Source of the DNA: Acetobacteraceae bacterium
Lineage (GTDB): Bacteria; Pseudomonadota; Alphaproteobacteria; Acetobacterales; Acetobacteraceae
DNA length: 12,725 nucleotides
Assembly: GCA_947462945.1 (NCBI GenBank)
Contig: CANHTE010000006.1
Location: 1 to 12,725 of the forward strand
Direction of reading: 5' to 3'
A model generated the notes under the pieces. It was not told the DNA's origin. It worked only from the letters and a program-made list of their open reading frames with translations, and searched no databases. Numbering within the stretch: position 1 is the stretch's first letter; each line of letters starts with the position of its first letter. Shown piece by piece: positions 5,752 to 12,725 of this stretch. A program made the translations under genes and the position numbers.

Positions 5752-7800
5752 ATGGAAGCCCGCCCCATGGCCGGGCAACCGGTTCGCATCGCCGTTGATA
5801 TCGGCGGAACCTTCACCGATCTGCAAATCCTCGACGCGCGGCATGGCCGCGTCGTCGCCTGGAAAACCCCCACCACGCCGGCCGACCCCTCCGAGGGGCT
5901 GATGACCGGCGTGCGGGAAGCCGCCGAGCGCTTCGGCTTCGCACTGCCCGATGTCGGCATGCTGCTGCATGGAACCACCATCGCCACCAATGCCGTGCTG
6001 GAGCGCAAACTGGCGCGCGGCGTGCTGCTGACCACGGCGGGCTTTGAGGATGTGCTGGAAATCACGCGGCATTTCCGGCGAGACGTCTATGGCCTGGCAC
6101 CAGACCCCCTGCCCTGCCTGATCGACCGCGACATGCGCCTGGGCGTGCCGGAGCGCCTGCGCGCCGATGGCAGCGTGGAAACGCCGCTGGGCGATGTCTC
6201 CGCCGTCATCGCGCGGCTGAAGGCCCTCAAGCCCGAGGCCATCGCCATTGGGCTGCTGCATGCCTATGCCAATCCCGCGCATGAATTGGCGCTGCGCGAT
6301 GCGGTGCGGGCAGCGTTGCCCGATGTGCCCATCAGCCTGTCCAGCGAGATCAGCCCGGAAATCCGCGAGTATGAGCGGCTTTCCACCACGGTGCTGAACG
6401 CCCTGCTGATGCCGGTGGTGCAGCGCTATCTGGCGCGGCTGGAAGCGCGTGTGGGTGAGGGCGGCTTCGCGCCGCGCATCTTCCTCGTGCAGTCCAATGG
6501 CGGCATGTGCAGCCTGCGCCGCGCGGCTGAGCAGCCCGCGCGGCTCCTGCTTTCCGGCCCCTCGGGCGGTGCCTTGGCGGCGGAACGCCTGTCACGCCGG
6601 CTGGAGCGCCCCAACCTGGTCGCCGTGGATATGGGCGGCACCAGCTTCGATGTCAGCGTGGTGCAGGATCACCGCATCGGCCTGGTCACCCAGGGCGAGG
6701 TGGACCGCCTTCCGGTGCGCCTGCCCATGGTCGAGATGCGCACCATCGGCGCCGGCGGGGGCTCCATCGCCGCCGTGGATGCCGCAGGCCGACTCACCGC
6801 CGGGCCGCGCAGCGCGGGCGCCCGGCCCGGGCCGGTCTGCTACGGGCGCGCCGGCACGCAGCCGACCGTGACCGACGCCAATGCCGTGCTGGGCCGCTTT
6901 GACCCCGACTTCTTCCTGGGCGGCGCCATGGCGCTGGAACTGGACGCGGCGCGTGCGGCCATGGCCACACATGTCGGCGCGCCACTTGGCCTTCCCGTCG
7001 AGGAAGCGGCCGAGGGCGTGATGCGCGTCACCAACGTGAATCTCGCCTCCGCCGTGCGGCTTTCGCTCTTCGAAAAGGGGCTGGACCCGCGTGATTTCGC
7101 ATTGCTCTCCTTCGGCGGCGCGGGCGGGTTGCACGCGACGGAAGTGGCGGATGAGTTGGGCATTACGGAGGTGATTTTTCCCCGGGAACCCGGCACGCTC
7201 TCGGCCTATGGCATCCTGTTTTCGGATTTGGTGCAGGACCTCGCGCGCTCGCGTCTCCTGCCGGCGGAGCCCGCCGCGCTGCCCGAAATCGAGACCACCA
7301 TCGCCGGATTGCGCGCGGAAGCCATCGCACGACTCGACGCGGATGGCGTACCGGAGGAAATGCGCGCGATCGAGGTTTCGGCCGATCTGCGTTACCACGG
7401 CCAGGCCTTTGAACTCCTTGTCCCCTGGCCCGAGGCGCCCGATCTGCCCGCACTGCTGACGCGCTTCCATGCCGAGCATCGCGCCCGCTTCTCCTACGCG
7501 GCCGAGGATGAAAAGGTGGAGATCGTGACCTTGCGCATGGCCGCCATCGGCCGCCTGCCCAAGCCCGCCGAGGCAGCTCTCACGCCCCCCTCCGCCCGTA
7601 CCACGCCCGGCACCCGGCAGGTCTGGCAGAAGGGCGGCGTGGCCGCCTGGCCGGTCTGGCGCCGTGAAACCCTGCATGGCGCGGATGTGATTGAAGGCCC
7701 GGCCATCATCGAGGAGGCCTTCGCCACCCATGTGATTTCGGCCGGTTGGCGCGCGGGGCTGGACCCTGAGGGCGCGGTGATTGCAAGGAAGCTGCCATGA
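5752..7800 (+). CDS. hyuA: Hydantoinase/oxoprolinase family subunit A (HyuA-type, ATP-dependent)
   Basis: A 682-aa subunit of the hydantoinase A / 5-oxoprolinase / acetophenone carboxylase superfamily. It uses ATP to phosphorylate an amide or enolate oxygen, driving ring opening or carboxylation together with HyuB. The N-terminal domain opens with the actin-like phosphate motif VDIGGTFTD (15-23), then LLHGTTIATNAVLERK (71-86). The main domain carries LVQSNGG (245-251), LLSGPSGGALAAE (266-278) and VDMGGTSFD (292-300). It continues with MRTIGAGGGSIA and the SAGARPGPVCYG block before a C-terminal domain from about 515. ATG 5752 follows the bug stop directly. A second ATG at 5767 has a better ribosome-binding site (GGAAG, 5754-5758), so the true protein may be five residues shorter. 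It overlaps hyuB by 4 bases (ATGA). The exact reaction (hydantoin, lactam, oxoproline or ketone) is not determined. Confidence 0.92.
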   Translation: MEARPMAGQPVRIAVDIGGTFTDLQILDARHGRVVAWKTPTTPADPSEGLMTGVREAAERFGFALPDVGMLLHGTTIATNAVLERKLARGVLLTTAGFEDVLEITRHFRRDVYGLAPDPLPCLIDRDMRLGVPERLRADGSVETPLGDVSAVIARLKALKPEAIAIGLLHAYANPAHELALRDAVRAALPDVPISLSSEISPEIREYERLSTTVLNALLMPVVQRYLARLEARVGEGGFAPRIFLVQSNGGMCSLRRAAEQPARLLLSGPSGGALAAERLSRRLERPNLVAVDMGGTSFDVSVVQDHRIGLVTQGEVDRLPVRLPMVEMRTIGAGGGSIAAVDAAGRLTAGPRSAGARPGPVCYGRAGTQPTVTDANAVLGRFDPDFFLGGAMALELDAARAAMATHVGAPLGLPVEEAAEGVMRVTNVNLASAVRLSLFEKGLDPRDFALLSFGGAGGLHATEVADELGITEVIFPREPGTLSAYGILFSDLVQDLARSRLLPAEPAALPEIETTIAGLRAEAIARLDADGVPEEMRAIEVSADLRYHGQAFELLVPWPEAPDLPALLTRFHAEHRARFSYAAEDEKVEIVTLRMAAIGRLPKPAEAALTPPSARTTPGTRQVWQKGGVAAWPVWRRETLHGADVIEGPAIIEEAFATHVISAGWRAGLDPEGAVIARKLP

Positions 7801-9419
7801 GCTTGGGCCCCATCGAAATCGAGGTCATCCGCAACGCGCTGAACGCCGCGGCGGCCGAGATGGACGTCACCGTCTGGCGCACCAGCCGCAGCACCATCGT
7901 GCGTGAGTTGCTCGACTACTCCACCGCCGTGTTTGACGCCGAGGGCTGGAACCTCGCGCAATCCGCGCGCATTCCGGGCCATCTCAATTCCATGAGCCAC
8001 GCGCTGCGGGAGTTGCTGGCGCATTACGTGCCGAGCGGCGAATGGAACGAAGGCGATGTTGTCATCACCAATGACCCCTATTGCGGCGGCCAGCATCTGC
8101 CGGACATCCTGGCCTTCAAGGCGGTGTTCCATGAAGGCCAGCGCATCGCCTTTGTCGGCACGCTTTGCCACCATATCGATGTGGGCGGCCTTGCCGCCGG
8201 CAGCTATGCCGCCAAGGCCACCGAGATTTTCCAGGAAGGGCTGCGCATTCCGCCCGTGAAAATCATGGCGCGCGGCGTCCGCAATGACGGCGTCTGGGCG
8301 ATGATCCGCCAGAATATCCGCAAGCCCGACCTGCTGCTGGGCGATCTTTCCTCGCAGCTCGCCAGCCTGGATGTGGGGGCCGCCGCCATTCATCGCCTCG
8401 CCCACCGCTTTGGCGCGGAAGCCATGCTGGAGGCGGGTGCGCGCATTCTCGCGATGAGCGAGGCCGGCATGCGCGCCGCCATCGCCCGCATGCCCGATGG
8501 CACCTATGAGTTCGAGGATTTCCTGGATGATGACGGCATCGCGCTCGGGCAACCCATCCGCCTGCATGTCGCCGTCACCATCAAGGGCGATGAAGCCAGC
8601 GTGGACCTCTCGGGCTGCGGGCCGCAGGTGGCGGGGCCGACCAATGCGACGCTGGCCAGCACCAATGCGGCGGTGATGTTCTCGCTGATGTGCTGCGCGG
8701 ATTCCTCGCTGCATATGAGTGCGGGTTGCTACCGGCCCATCAGCGTGATCGCGCCCGAGGGGCTGGTGGTGAATGCCCGCCACCCAGCGCCGGTCGCGCA
8801 TCGCGTGGCGGTGACGCACCGCCTGCTCAACGCCATGATGGGCGCGCTGCACCAGGCCGTGCCGGACATCATCCCCGCTGCCTATTACGGCAATTCCTAC
8901 GTCACCACCTTCCAGACCGTGGCCGAGACGCGCGAGGTGCTGGTGGAGATCGAAATCGGCGGCTCGGGCGGGCATCCGAAGAAGGATGGCGTGAACGCCT
9001 ATGCCTCCGGCATGCACAATAACAGCAACATCCCCATCGAGATGATCGAGGCGCAATTGCCGCTGACCGTGGTGCGCTACGGCCTGCGCGATGGCAGCGG
9101 CGGCGAGGGGCGCTTCCGGGGTGGTCTGGGGCTGATCCGCGAATGGCGCATCAACAGCCCGGCCTGCTTCTTCACCAGCAATATGGACCGCTTCGACCAC
9201 GCGCCCTACGGCCTGGCCGGCGGCGGCCCGGCTGCGAAGGGCGCGCTGGTGCTGCGGCGTGACGGCGTGGAAAGCCCCATCCCGCCCAAGACCGATAATC
9301 TGCCGCTCCGCGCGGGTGATGTCGTCCGCCTGGAAACCTCGGGCGGCGGCGGCTTTGGCCCCGTGGCTGAACGCGCGCCGGAGGCCAAGGCGCGCGACGC
9401 CGCCATGCGGTATCTGTGA
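7797..9419 (+). CDS. hyuB: Hydantoinase/oxoprolinase family subunit B (HyuB-type)
   Basis: A 540-aa partner of HyuA that carries out the second half-reaction (hydrolysis or carboxylation) on the phosphorylated intermediate. It begins with the usual PIEIEVIRNALNAAAAEM. It then shows RELLDYSTAVFDAEG (37-51), ITNDPYCGGQHLPD (90-103) and CHHIDVGG (124-131). The Asp and His residues in these blocks (D40, D93, H100, D103, H125, H126) are the conserved set from which metal ligands come in the family. The C-terminal part has the glycine-rich RFRGGLGLIREWRI and RLETSGGGGFGP blocks. Length is close to the usual 520-590 aa. AAGGA at 7785-7789 supports the ATG at 7797. The start overlaps the hyuA stop and the end overlaps the following MaoC gene, so A, B and the hydratase are probably made in fixed ratio. 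Confidence 0.93.
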   Translation: MSLGPIEIEVIRNALNAAAAEMDVTVWRTSRSTIVRELLDYSTAVFDAEGWNLAQSARIPGHLNSMSHALRELLAHYVPSGEWNEGDVVITNDPYCGGQHLPDILAFKAVFHEGQRIAFVGTLCHHIDVGGLAAGSYAAKATEIFQEGLRIPPVKIMARGVRNDGVWAMIRQNIRKPDLLLGDLSSQLASLDVGAAAIHRLAHRFGAEAMLEAGARILAMSEAGMRAAIARMPDGTYEFEDFLDDDGIALGQPIRLHVAVTIKGDEASVDLSGCGPQVAGPTNATLASTNAAVMFSLMCCADSSLHMSAGCYRPISVIAPEGLVVNARHPAPVAHRVAVTHRLLNAMMGALHQAVPDIIPAAYYGNSYVTTFQTVAETREVLVEIEIGGSGGHPKKDGVNAYASGMHNNSNIPIEMIEAQLPLTVVRYGLRDGSGGEGRFRGGLGLIREWRINSPACFFTSNMDRFDHAPYGLAGGGPAAKGALVLRRDGVESPIPPKTDNLPLRAGDVVRLETSGGGGFGPVAERAPEAKARDAAMRYL

Positions 9420-9883
9420 GTTTCGACCCGCGCGAGCACCGCCTGGCGCCACAGCGCTGGTTCGAGGATTTCGCGCTGGGCGAGGCCTTTCGCCTGCCCA
9501 GCCGCACCATGACCGAGGCCATCTTCCTCGCCTTCCAGGCGGCCAGCGGCGACAACCACCCCGTGCATTACGATGTGGAATTCTGCCGCGCGCGCGGCAT
9601 GCCGCATATGCTGGCCCATGGCTATCAGGTGCTGATCCAGACGGCGGCGGGCGCGGGAATGCTGCCCTTCATGATCGAGGACAGCCTCAAGGGATTTCTG
9701 GAGCAATCCAGCCGCTTCCTGCATCCCGTCTTTGTAGGGGATACGCTTTATGCGACGCTGACGGTGGATGAACTCACGCCGGGGCGGACCACGGGTGTGC
9801 TGGGGCTGGCTTCCACCGTGCATAACCAGGCGGGTGTCCTGGTGATGGAGGGCCGGCAGCGCTATCTTTTGCGGAAGCGGTGA
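9416..9883 (+). CDS. MaoC-like hydratase (hot-dog fold)
   Basis: A 155-aa MaoC-type protein; related enzymes are (R)-specific enoyl-CoA hydratases or hydratases/dehydratases of mesaconyl- and similar acyl-CoA compounds. The hydratase motif is clear: FQAASGDNHPVHYD (40-53) gives the catalytic pair D46 and H51, followed by FCRARGMPHMLAHGYQVL (56-73), whose AHG corresponds to the conserved end of the motif. FVGDTLYATLTVDEL (106-120) is the usual downstream strand. Length fits a single hot-dog subunit, which would work as a dimer. The start is GTG 9416, overlapping the hyuB stop as GTGA; no strong ribosome-binding site precedes it, and the next in-frame ATG (residue 32) would remove part of the fold, so translation is likely coupled to hyuB. 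This tight link suggests that the hydratase handles the product, or a close derivative, of the HyuAB reaction. Confidence 0.9.
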   Translation: MSFDPREHRLAPQRWFEDFALGEAFRLPSRTMTEAIFLAFQAASGDNHPVHYDVEFCRARGMPHMLAHGYQVLIQTAAGAGMLPFMIEDSLKGFLEQSSRFLHPVFVGDTLYATLTVDELTPGRTTGVLGLASTVHNQAGVLVMEGRQRYLLRKR

Positions 9884-9886
9884 CTG

Positions 9887-10001
9887 CGAGGGGGCTTTGC
9901 CCCCTCGCGCTCCCCCAGCAGGAAACACGTTTCCTGCACCTTCATTTGGATGGGTGCAGGGAACTGGTTCCCTGCTGGGGGTTCGGGGGCAAAGCCCCCG
10001 A
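9887..10001. repeat. Nested palindromic repeat element (REP/MITE-like), about 115 bp
   Basis: Almost the whole 142-bp gap between the MaoC gene and the next gene is built from inverted repeats. Left hairpin: 9887-9895 with 9899-9907 (9 bp, TTT loop). Second: 9918-9926 with 9929-9937 (9 bp). Third: 9956-9964 with 9967-9975 (9 bp). Right hairpin: 9984-9990 with 9994-10000 (7 bp, AAA loop). These also pair over long range. CCCCCAGCAGG (9912-9922) matches 9971-9981 exactly, CCTGCACC (9933-9940) matches 9953-9960 exactly, and GGGGGCTTTGCCCCC (9890-9904) is the reverse complement of 9985-9999. The element can thus fold either as four small hairpins or as one long arm. It has no T-run and no coding content. 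It looks like an interspersed repeat of high-GC alphaproteobacteria inserted in the operon; copy number cannot be judged from one window. Confidence 0.8.
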
Positions 10002-10025
10002 GTAAAAACAAAGGGGAGGAAGAAA

Positions 10026-11006
10026 ATGCCAAAACAACTCCGCGTCGCCGTCATCGGCGCCGGCACCATGGGCCATGCGCTCGCCCTGGTCTTTGCAATG
10101 GGCGGGCACCAGGTCCGCCTCACCGATGCGAGCGAGGCCACCCTCGCCCGCGCGCAGACCCTCATGGAAAAGGCCCTCGCCACGCTCGAGGAAGCGGGCG
10201 AGGCCCCCAAGGGTTGGGGAAGCGCGCAACTCGCCCAGGCCTGCACGCGCCACGCCACGCTGGAGGAATGCGTCGAAGGCGCGGAACTCATCGTCGAGGC
10301 GATCGTCGAGAACCCCGAGGCCAAGCGCGATCTCTATGCCCGCCTTGATGCCTGCGCGCCGGCAAACGCCATCTGGGCCAGCAACACCAGCTACCTGGAT
10401 GTGTTTCCGCTGATGCCCGAGCATCGCCTGAACCGCGCGCTGATCGCCCATTGGTACACACCGCCCTATCTCGTGGACCTCGTGGATCTGGTGCCGCATG
10501 CGCGGACGGATGAGGCGGTGCTGCAGGAGGTGAAGTCCATCATCGAGGCGATGGGCAAGGTGCCGATCGTGATGCGCAAATTCATCCCCGGCTACATCGC
10601 CAACCGCATCCAGGCCGCCGTCCAGGCCGAGGTGCAGATGCTGATTGATGAGGGCTACGCCACCGCGCAGGAGGTGGATGCCGCCGTGATCCATGGCATC
10701 GGGCTGAGGCTCAACATCATCGGCGTCATGGCCAAGGCGGATTTCACCGGCCTGCCCATGTTGCAGCACGCCTTCCGCAACAAGATGTACACCGCGCCCG
10801 AGGATCAGGGCGGCAGTGCGAGCATGGATGCGCTGGTGGCCAAGGGCATGGGCGGCGTGATGGATGGCCGCGGCTATTACGACTGGGAAGGCCGCCCGCC
10901 GGCCGAGCTGTTCGAGGAGCGGGACCGAAAGCTGATCGCACTGAAGCAGAGCCTGCGCGGCATCGGCTATATGGCGGGCTTCGATGCGAAGGCGAACAAG
11001 GCATGA
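10026..11006 (+). CDS. 3-hydroxyacyl-CoA dehydrogenase family NAD-dependent oxidoreductase
   Basis: A 326-aa protein with the two-domain 3HCDH layout: an N-terminal Rossmann domain (VAVIGAGTMGHALA, 7-20, NAD-binding) and a C-terminal helical domain from about 187 (IPGYIANRIQAAVQAE). Family enzymes oxidise a 3-hydroxy group to a ketone. SNTS (119-122) and N193 match conserved active-site positions. The HFFNP signature of classical enzymes is replaced by H142-WYTP, and the partner glutamate 12 residues on is D154. That places it nearer the hydroxy-acid branch (lambda-crystallin/L-gulonate- or carnitine-dehydrogenase-like) or an uncharacterised branch, so a CoA thioester substrate is not assured. 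Start ATG 10026 has a strong GGGGAGGA site; the frame extends further left only through the palindromic repeat. Its stop overlaps the next start (ATGA). Confidence 0.88.
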   Translation: MPKQLRVAVIGAGTMGHALALVFAMGGHQVRLTDASEATLARAQTLMEKALATLEEAGEAPKGWGSAQLAQACTRHATLEECVEGAELIVEAIVENPEAKRDLYARLDACAPANAIWASNTSYLDVFPLMPEHRLNRALIAHWYTPPYLVDLVDLVPHARTDEAVLQEVKSIIEAMGKVPIVMRKFIPGYIANRIQAAVQAEVQMLIDEGYATAQEVDAAVIHGIGLRLNIIGVMAKADFTGLPMLQHAFRNKMYTAPEDQGGSASMDALVAKGMGGVMDGRGYYDWEGRPPAELFEERDRKLIALKQSLRGIGYMAGFDAKANKA

Positions 11007-11764
11007 TCCGCTACGATCTGAAGGGCAAGACCGCGCTGGTCACGGGCGGTGCCTCCGGCATCGGCCTGGCCACGGTGCGCATGCTGGCGGCCAATGGCTG
11101 CAAGGTGGCGATCAACCATCTGGACGATGATCCGCGCGGGATGGAGCAGGTGGCGGCGCTGACCGCCGAGGGCTTCGAAATCATCTCCGCGCCCGGCAAT
11201 GTGGGCGATGCCACGGATGGCCCGCGCATGGTGGACCAGGCGGCCGCTGACCTCGGGCGGCTCGACTTTCTCGTGAACAATGCCGGCACGCCCGGGACCC
11301 GCACCACCATCAAGCCCAACGAGCTGGATCGGTTGACGGAGGAGCTCTGGGCCGCCGTGATCGAGGTGAACCTGCTCGGCGTCTTCCGCTGCGCCAAGGC
11401 GGCGGCGCCGCATCTGAAGAAGACGCGCGGTGCCATCGTCTCCGTCGCCTCCATCGCCGGCATCAATTCGCCCGGCTCCTCCATGGCCTATGGCGCGACC
11501 AAGGCGGGCGTCATCTCGCTGACCAAGAACCTCGCACGTGGGCTTGGGCCTGAGGTGCGGGTAAATGCCGTCGCGCCCGGCGCCGTGAATTCCAGCTGGA
11601 CCGTGGAATGGAGCAATGAGGAGCGCGCCGGCTCGATTGACGGCGCGGTGCTCAAGCGCCGCTGCGAGCCGGAGGATTTGGCCGAGGTGATGGTCTTCCT
11701 GCTGGCCGGCGCCGCAATGGTGACGGGCCAGACCATCGTGGTGGATGGCGGGCTGACGCTGTAG
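11003..11764 (+). CDS. SDR family NAD(P)-dependent oxidoreductase
   Basis: A 253-aa classical short-chain dehydrogenase/reductase. The cofactor motif is TGGASGIG (14-21) and the structural motif is NNAG (92-95). The catalytic set is N123, S150, Y163 and K167 (YxxxK). The PG motif sits at APGAV (191-195), and the C-terminal GQTIVVDGGLTL is standard for tetrameric members. It would interconvert an alcohol and a ketone, in the style of 3-oxoacyl reductases and polyol dehydrogenases; cofactor preference is not clear because the end of strand 2 reads INHLDDD. The ATG overlaps the stop of the preceding dehydrogenase by 4 bases, so the two are probably made together and may act on successive hydroxyl groups of the same compound. 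It is the last gene of the cluster, and its stop codon abuts the stop of the opposing ABC permease gene. Confidence 0.92.
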   Translation: MIRYDLKGKTALVTGGASGIGLATVRMLAANGCKVAINHLDDDPRGMEQVAALTAEGFEIISAPGNVGDATDGPRMVDQAAADLGRLDFLVNNAGTPGTRTTIKPNELDRLTEELWAAVIEVNLLGVFRCAKAAAPHLKKTRGAIVSVASIAGINSPGSSMAYGATKAGVISLTKNLARGLGPEVRVNAVAPGAVNSSWTVEWSNEERAGSIDGAVLKRRCEPEDLAEVMVFLLAGAAMVTGQTIVVDGGLTL

Positions 11765-12535
11765 CTACTTCTCCGCCTCATGCCACCGCCGCAGCAGCAG
11801 ATGCGAGATGAGCGAGAGCGTCAGGAAGATCACGATGCCAAAGCCGGATACCAGCACGAGGGCCGCGAACATGCGCGGGATTTGCAGCTGGTAGCCGGTC
11901 TCCAGGATGCGTGAGGCCAGGCCGGAAGAGGACCCGCCCGTACCCGCCACGAATTCCGCGACAATGGCGCCGATCAGCGCCAGCCCGCCCGAGATGCGCA
12001 GCCCTGCCAGGAAATAGGGCAAGGCGGTCGGCAATTGCAGCCGCACCAGCACCTGCCAGCGATTGGCCCGGTATAGGCGGAACAAGTCCCGCAAATTGGG
12101 GTCCACGCTGTTCAGCCCGGTGGTGGTGTTCGACAGGATGGGAAAGAAGGCGACGATCCAGGCGCAGATGAGAAGTGCCAGCCAAAGATTGTCGGCCCAG
12201 ATGATGATCAGCGGCGCGATGGCGACAATCGGCGTCACCTGCAGGATCACCGCATAGGGGTAGAGCGACATCTCAATCACGCGGGATTGCGCAAACAGGA
12301 TGGCCAGCGCGAGCCCCAGCGTGGCGGCCACGAACAACGCGGCGAAGGTGATCTGCGCCGTGATGACGAGGGATGGCAGCAGCGAGGTCCAGTCCCGCAC
12401 CAGCGTCTGCGCGATGAGCCACGGCCCTGGCAGCACATAGGGTGGGATGCCGCGGGCCTGCACCAGCCACTCCCAGCCCAGCAGGAAGAACGCCCCCACC
12501 AGGCTGGGGGCGGCAAGGCGCACAGCGCGATTCAT
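11765..12535 (-). CDS. ABC transporter permease (SsuC/TauC/NitT-type)
   Basis: A 256-aa inner-membrane permease of the nitrate/sulfonate/taurine-type importer family (binding-protein-dependent transport domain). It has about six hydrophobic segments, starting at about residues 8-26, 60-83 and 97-133. The EAA-type coupling loop is visible as LFRLYRANRWQVLVRLQLP (151-169), followed by ALPYFLAGLRISGGLALIGA, through which it contacts the ATPase. The N-terminal YVLPGPWLIAQTL is also typical. Start ATG (12535-12533) overlaps the stop of the upstream ATPase gene as ATGA, so the two are translationally coupled; a longer reading would run into the ATPase gene. The family serves sulfonates, nitrate, thiamine precursors, riboflavin and aromatic acids, and the substrate cannot be told here. 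The binding-protein gene is not in the window and may lie beyond the right edge. It converges on the SDR gene with no spacer. Confidence 0.92.
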   Translation of the reverse strand: MNRAVRLAAPSLVGAFFLLGWEWLVQARGIPPYVLPGPWLIAQTLVRDWTSLLPSLVITAQITFAALFVAATLGLALAILFAQSRVIEMSLYPYAVILQVTPIVAIAPLIIIWADNLWLALLICAWIVAFFPILSNTTTGLNSVDPNLRDLFRLYRANRWQVLVRLQLPTALPYFLAGLRISGGLALIGAIVAEFVAGTGGSSSGLASRILETGYQLQIPRMFAALVLVSGFGIVIFLTLSLISHLLLRRWHEAEK

Positions 12536-12725
12536 GCCGCCATGGCCGTGGCCAGCGCGTGGGAGACGGCGCGGCAATGCGCGGCATAAACATCTGAGGT
12601 ACGAAATTCCGGCGTGGCGCGATCCTCGGCCGGCACCTGCAACTCCCCCGAAATGCGGCCGGGGCGGGGGGACATGACGATGATGCGCTCGGCCAGGAAG
12701 ACGCTCTCAAAGGTGGAATGCGTGA
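12532..12725 (-). CDS. ABC transporter ATP-binding protein, C-terminal end (partial)
   Basis: Only the last 63 residues are present; the gene enters from the right edge. It begins THSTFESVFLAERIIVMSPR. The His of THS is the switch (H-loop) histidine that follows the D-loop in ABC ATPases, and the FESVFLAERIIVMSPRPGRI stretch is characteristic of SsuB/TauB-type importer ATPases. The remainder (LQVPAEDRATPEFRTSDVYAA) is the usual short C-terminal extension. Walker A, the signature motif and Walker B lie outside the window. Its stop overlaps the permease start by 4 bases, so the two form one transcription unit read leftward. Confidence 0.9.
   Translation of the reverse strand, partial: THSTFESVFLAERIIVMSPRPGRISGELQVPAEDRATPEFRTSDVYAAHCRAVSHALATAMAA

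Noticed and set aside
7494..9452. Minus-strand open frame of 652 codons opposite hyuB
   Set aside because: Composition is typical of an antisense shadow and no family motif is visible. HyuB on the plus strand is unambiguous and overlaps its neighbours in operon style.
9887..9907. Left hairpin of the palindromic element considered as an intrinsic terminator for the hyu genes
   Set aside because: No T-run follows it, and the hairpin is one part of a larger repeat that continues to 10001.
1..12725. CRISPR arrays, toxin-antitoxin pairs, restriction or other defence genes, riboswitches
   Set aside because: No regularly spaced repeats, no small paired genes and no recognisable defence or aptamer motifs were seen. 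Apart from the left-edge fragment, the genes are metabolic, transport or housekeeping.

Overview
The window is GC-rich and densely packed. It looks like chromosome of an alphaproteobacterium, most likely Rhodospirillales/Acetobacteraceae (Roseomonas-like). That guess rests on the GC bias, a small DUF1674/SdhAF4-type protein, an operon style of stop/start overlaps, and an abundance of TRAP, Bug and hydantoinase families. It is inferred from sequence style, not from a phylogenetic marker.

Left edge (1-625). A broken fragment of a phage/plasmid-type protein (2-244) lies just past the 3' end of a complete minus-strand tRNA-Ser(GGA) with encoded CCA (269-359). The arrangement suggests the scar or end of an element integrated at a tRNA gene. 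Next on the minus strand is a 60-aa DUF1674 (succinate dehydrogenase assembly factor 4-like) gene (407-589).

Housekeeping gene (626-1531). The membrane zinc protease HtpX is read divergently from the DUF1674 gene, with only 36 bp between their starts.

Main block (1655-11764, plus strand). Nine genes form an apparent uptake-plus-catabolism cluster. A complete TRAP transporter (binding protein, small permease, large permease) is followed by an orphan Bug/TctC binding protein. Then come the hydantoinase/oxoprolinase/carboxylase-type pair HyuA and HyuB, and a MaoC-type hydratase whose start overlaps the hyuB stop. A 115-bp nested palindromic repeat separates these from a 3-hydroxyacyl-CoA dehydrogenase-family enzyme and an SDR oxidoreductase, which overlap each other by 4 bases. 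The reading is import of a small carboxylate or cyclic amide, ATP-dependent ring opening or carboxylation, then hydration and NAD(P)-dependent oxidation steps. The substrate cannot be read from the sequence. No CoA ligase, CoA transferase or thiolase is present in the window.

Right edge (11765-12725, minus strand). A SsuC/TauC-type ABC permease and the C-terminal end of its ATPase converge on the SDR gene with no bases between the two stop codons.

Nothing here is a clearly new defence or mobile system. The most notable signals are the substrate-unknown catabolic operon with two different binding-protein families, the nested palindrome at 9887-10001, the dehydrogenase with an altered catalytic signature, the dctP-dctQ intercistronic stem-loop, and the tRNA-adjacent gene fragment.
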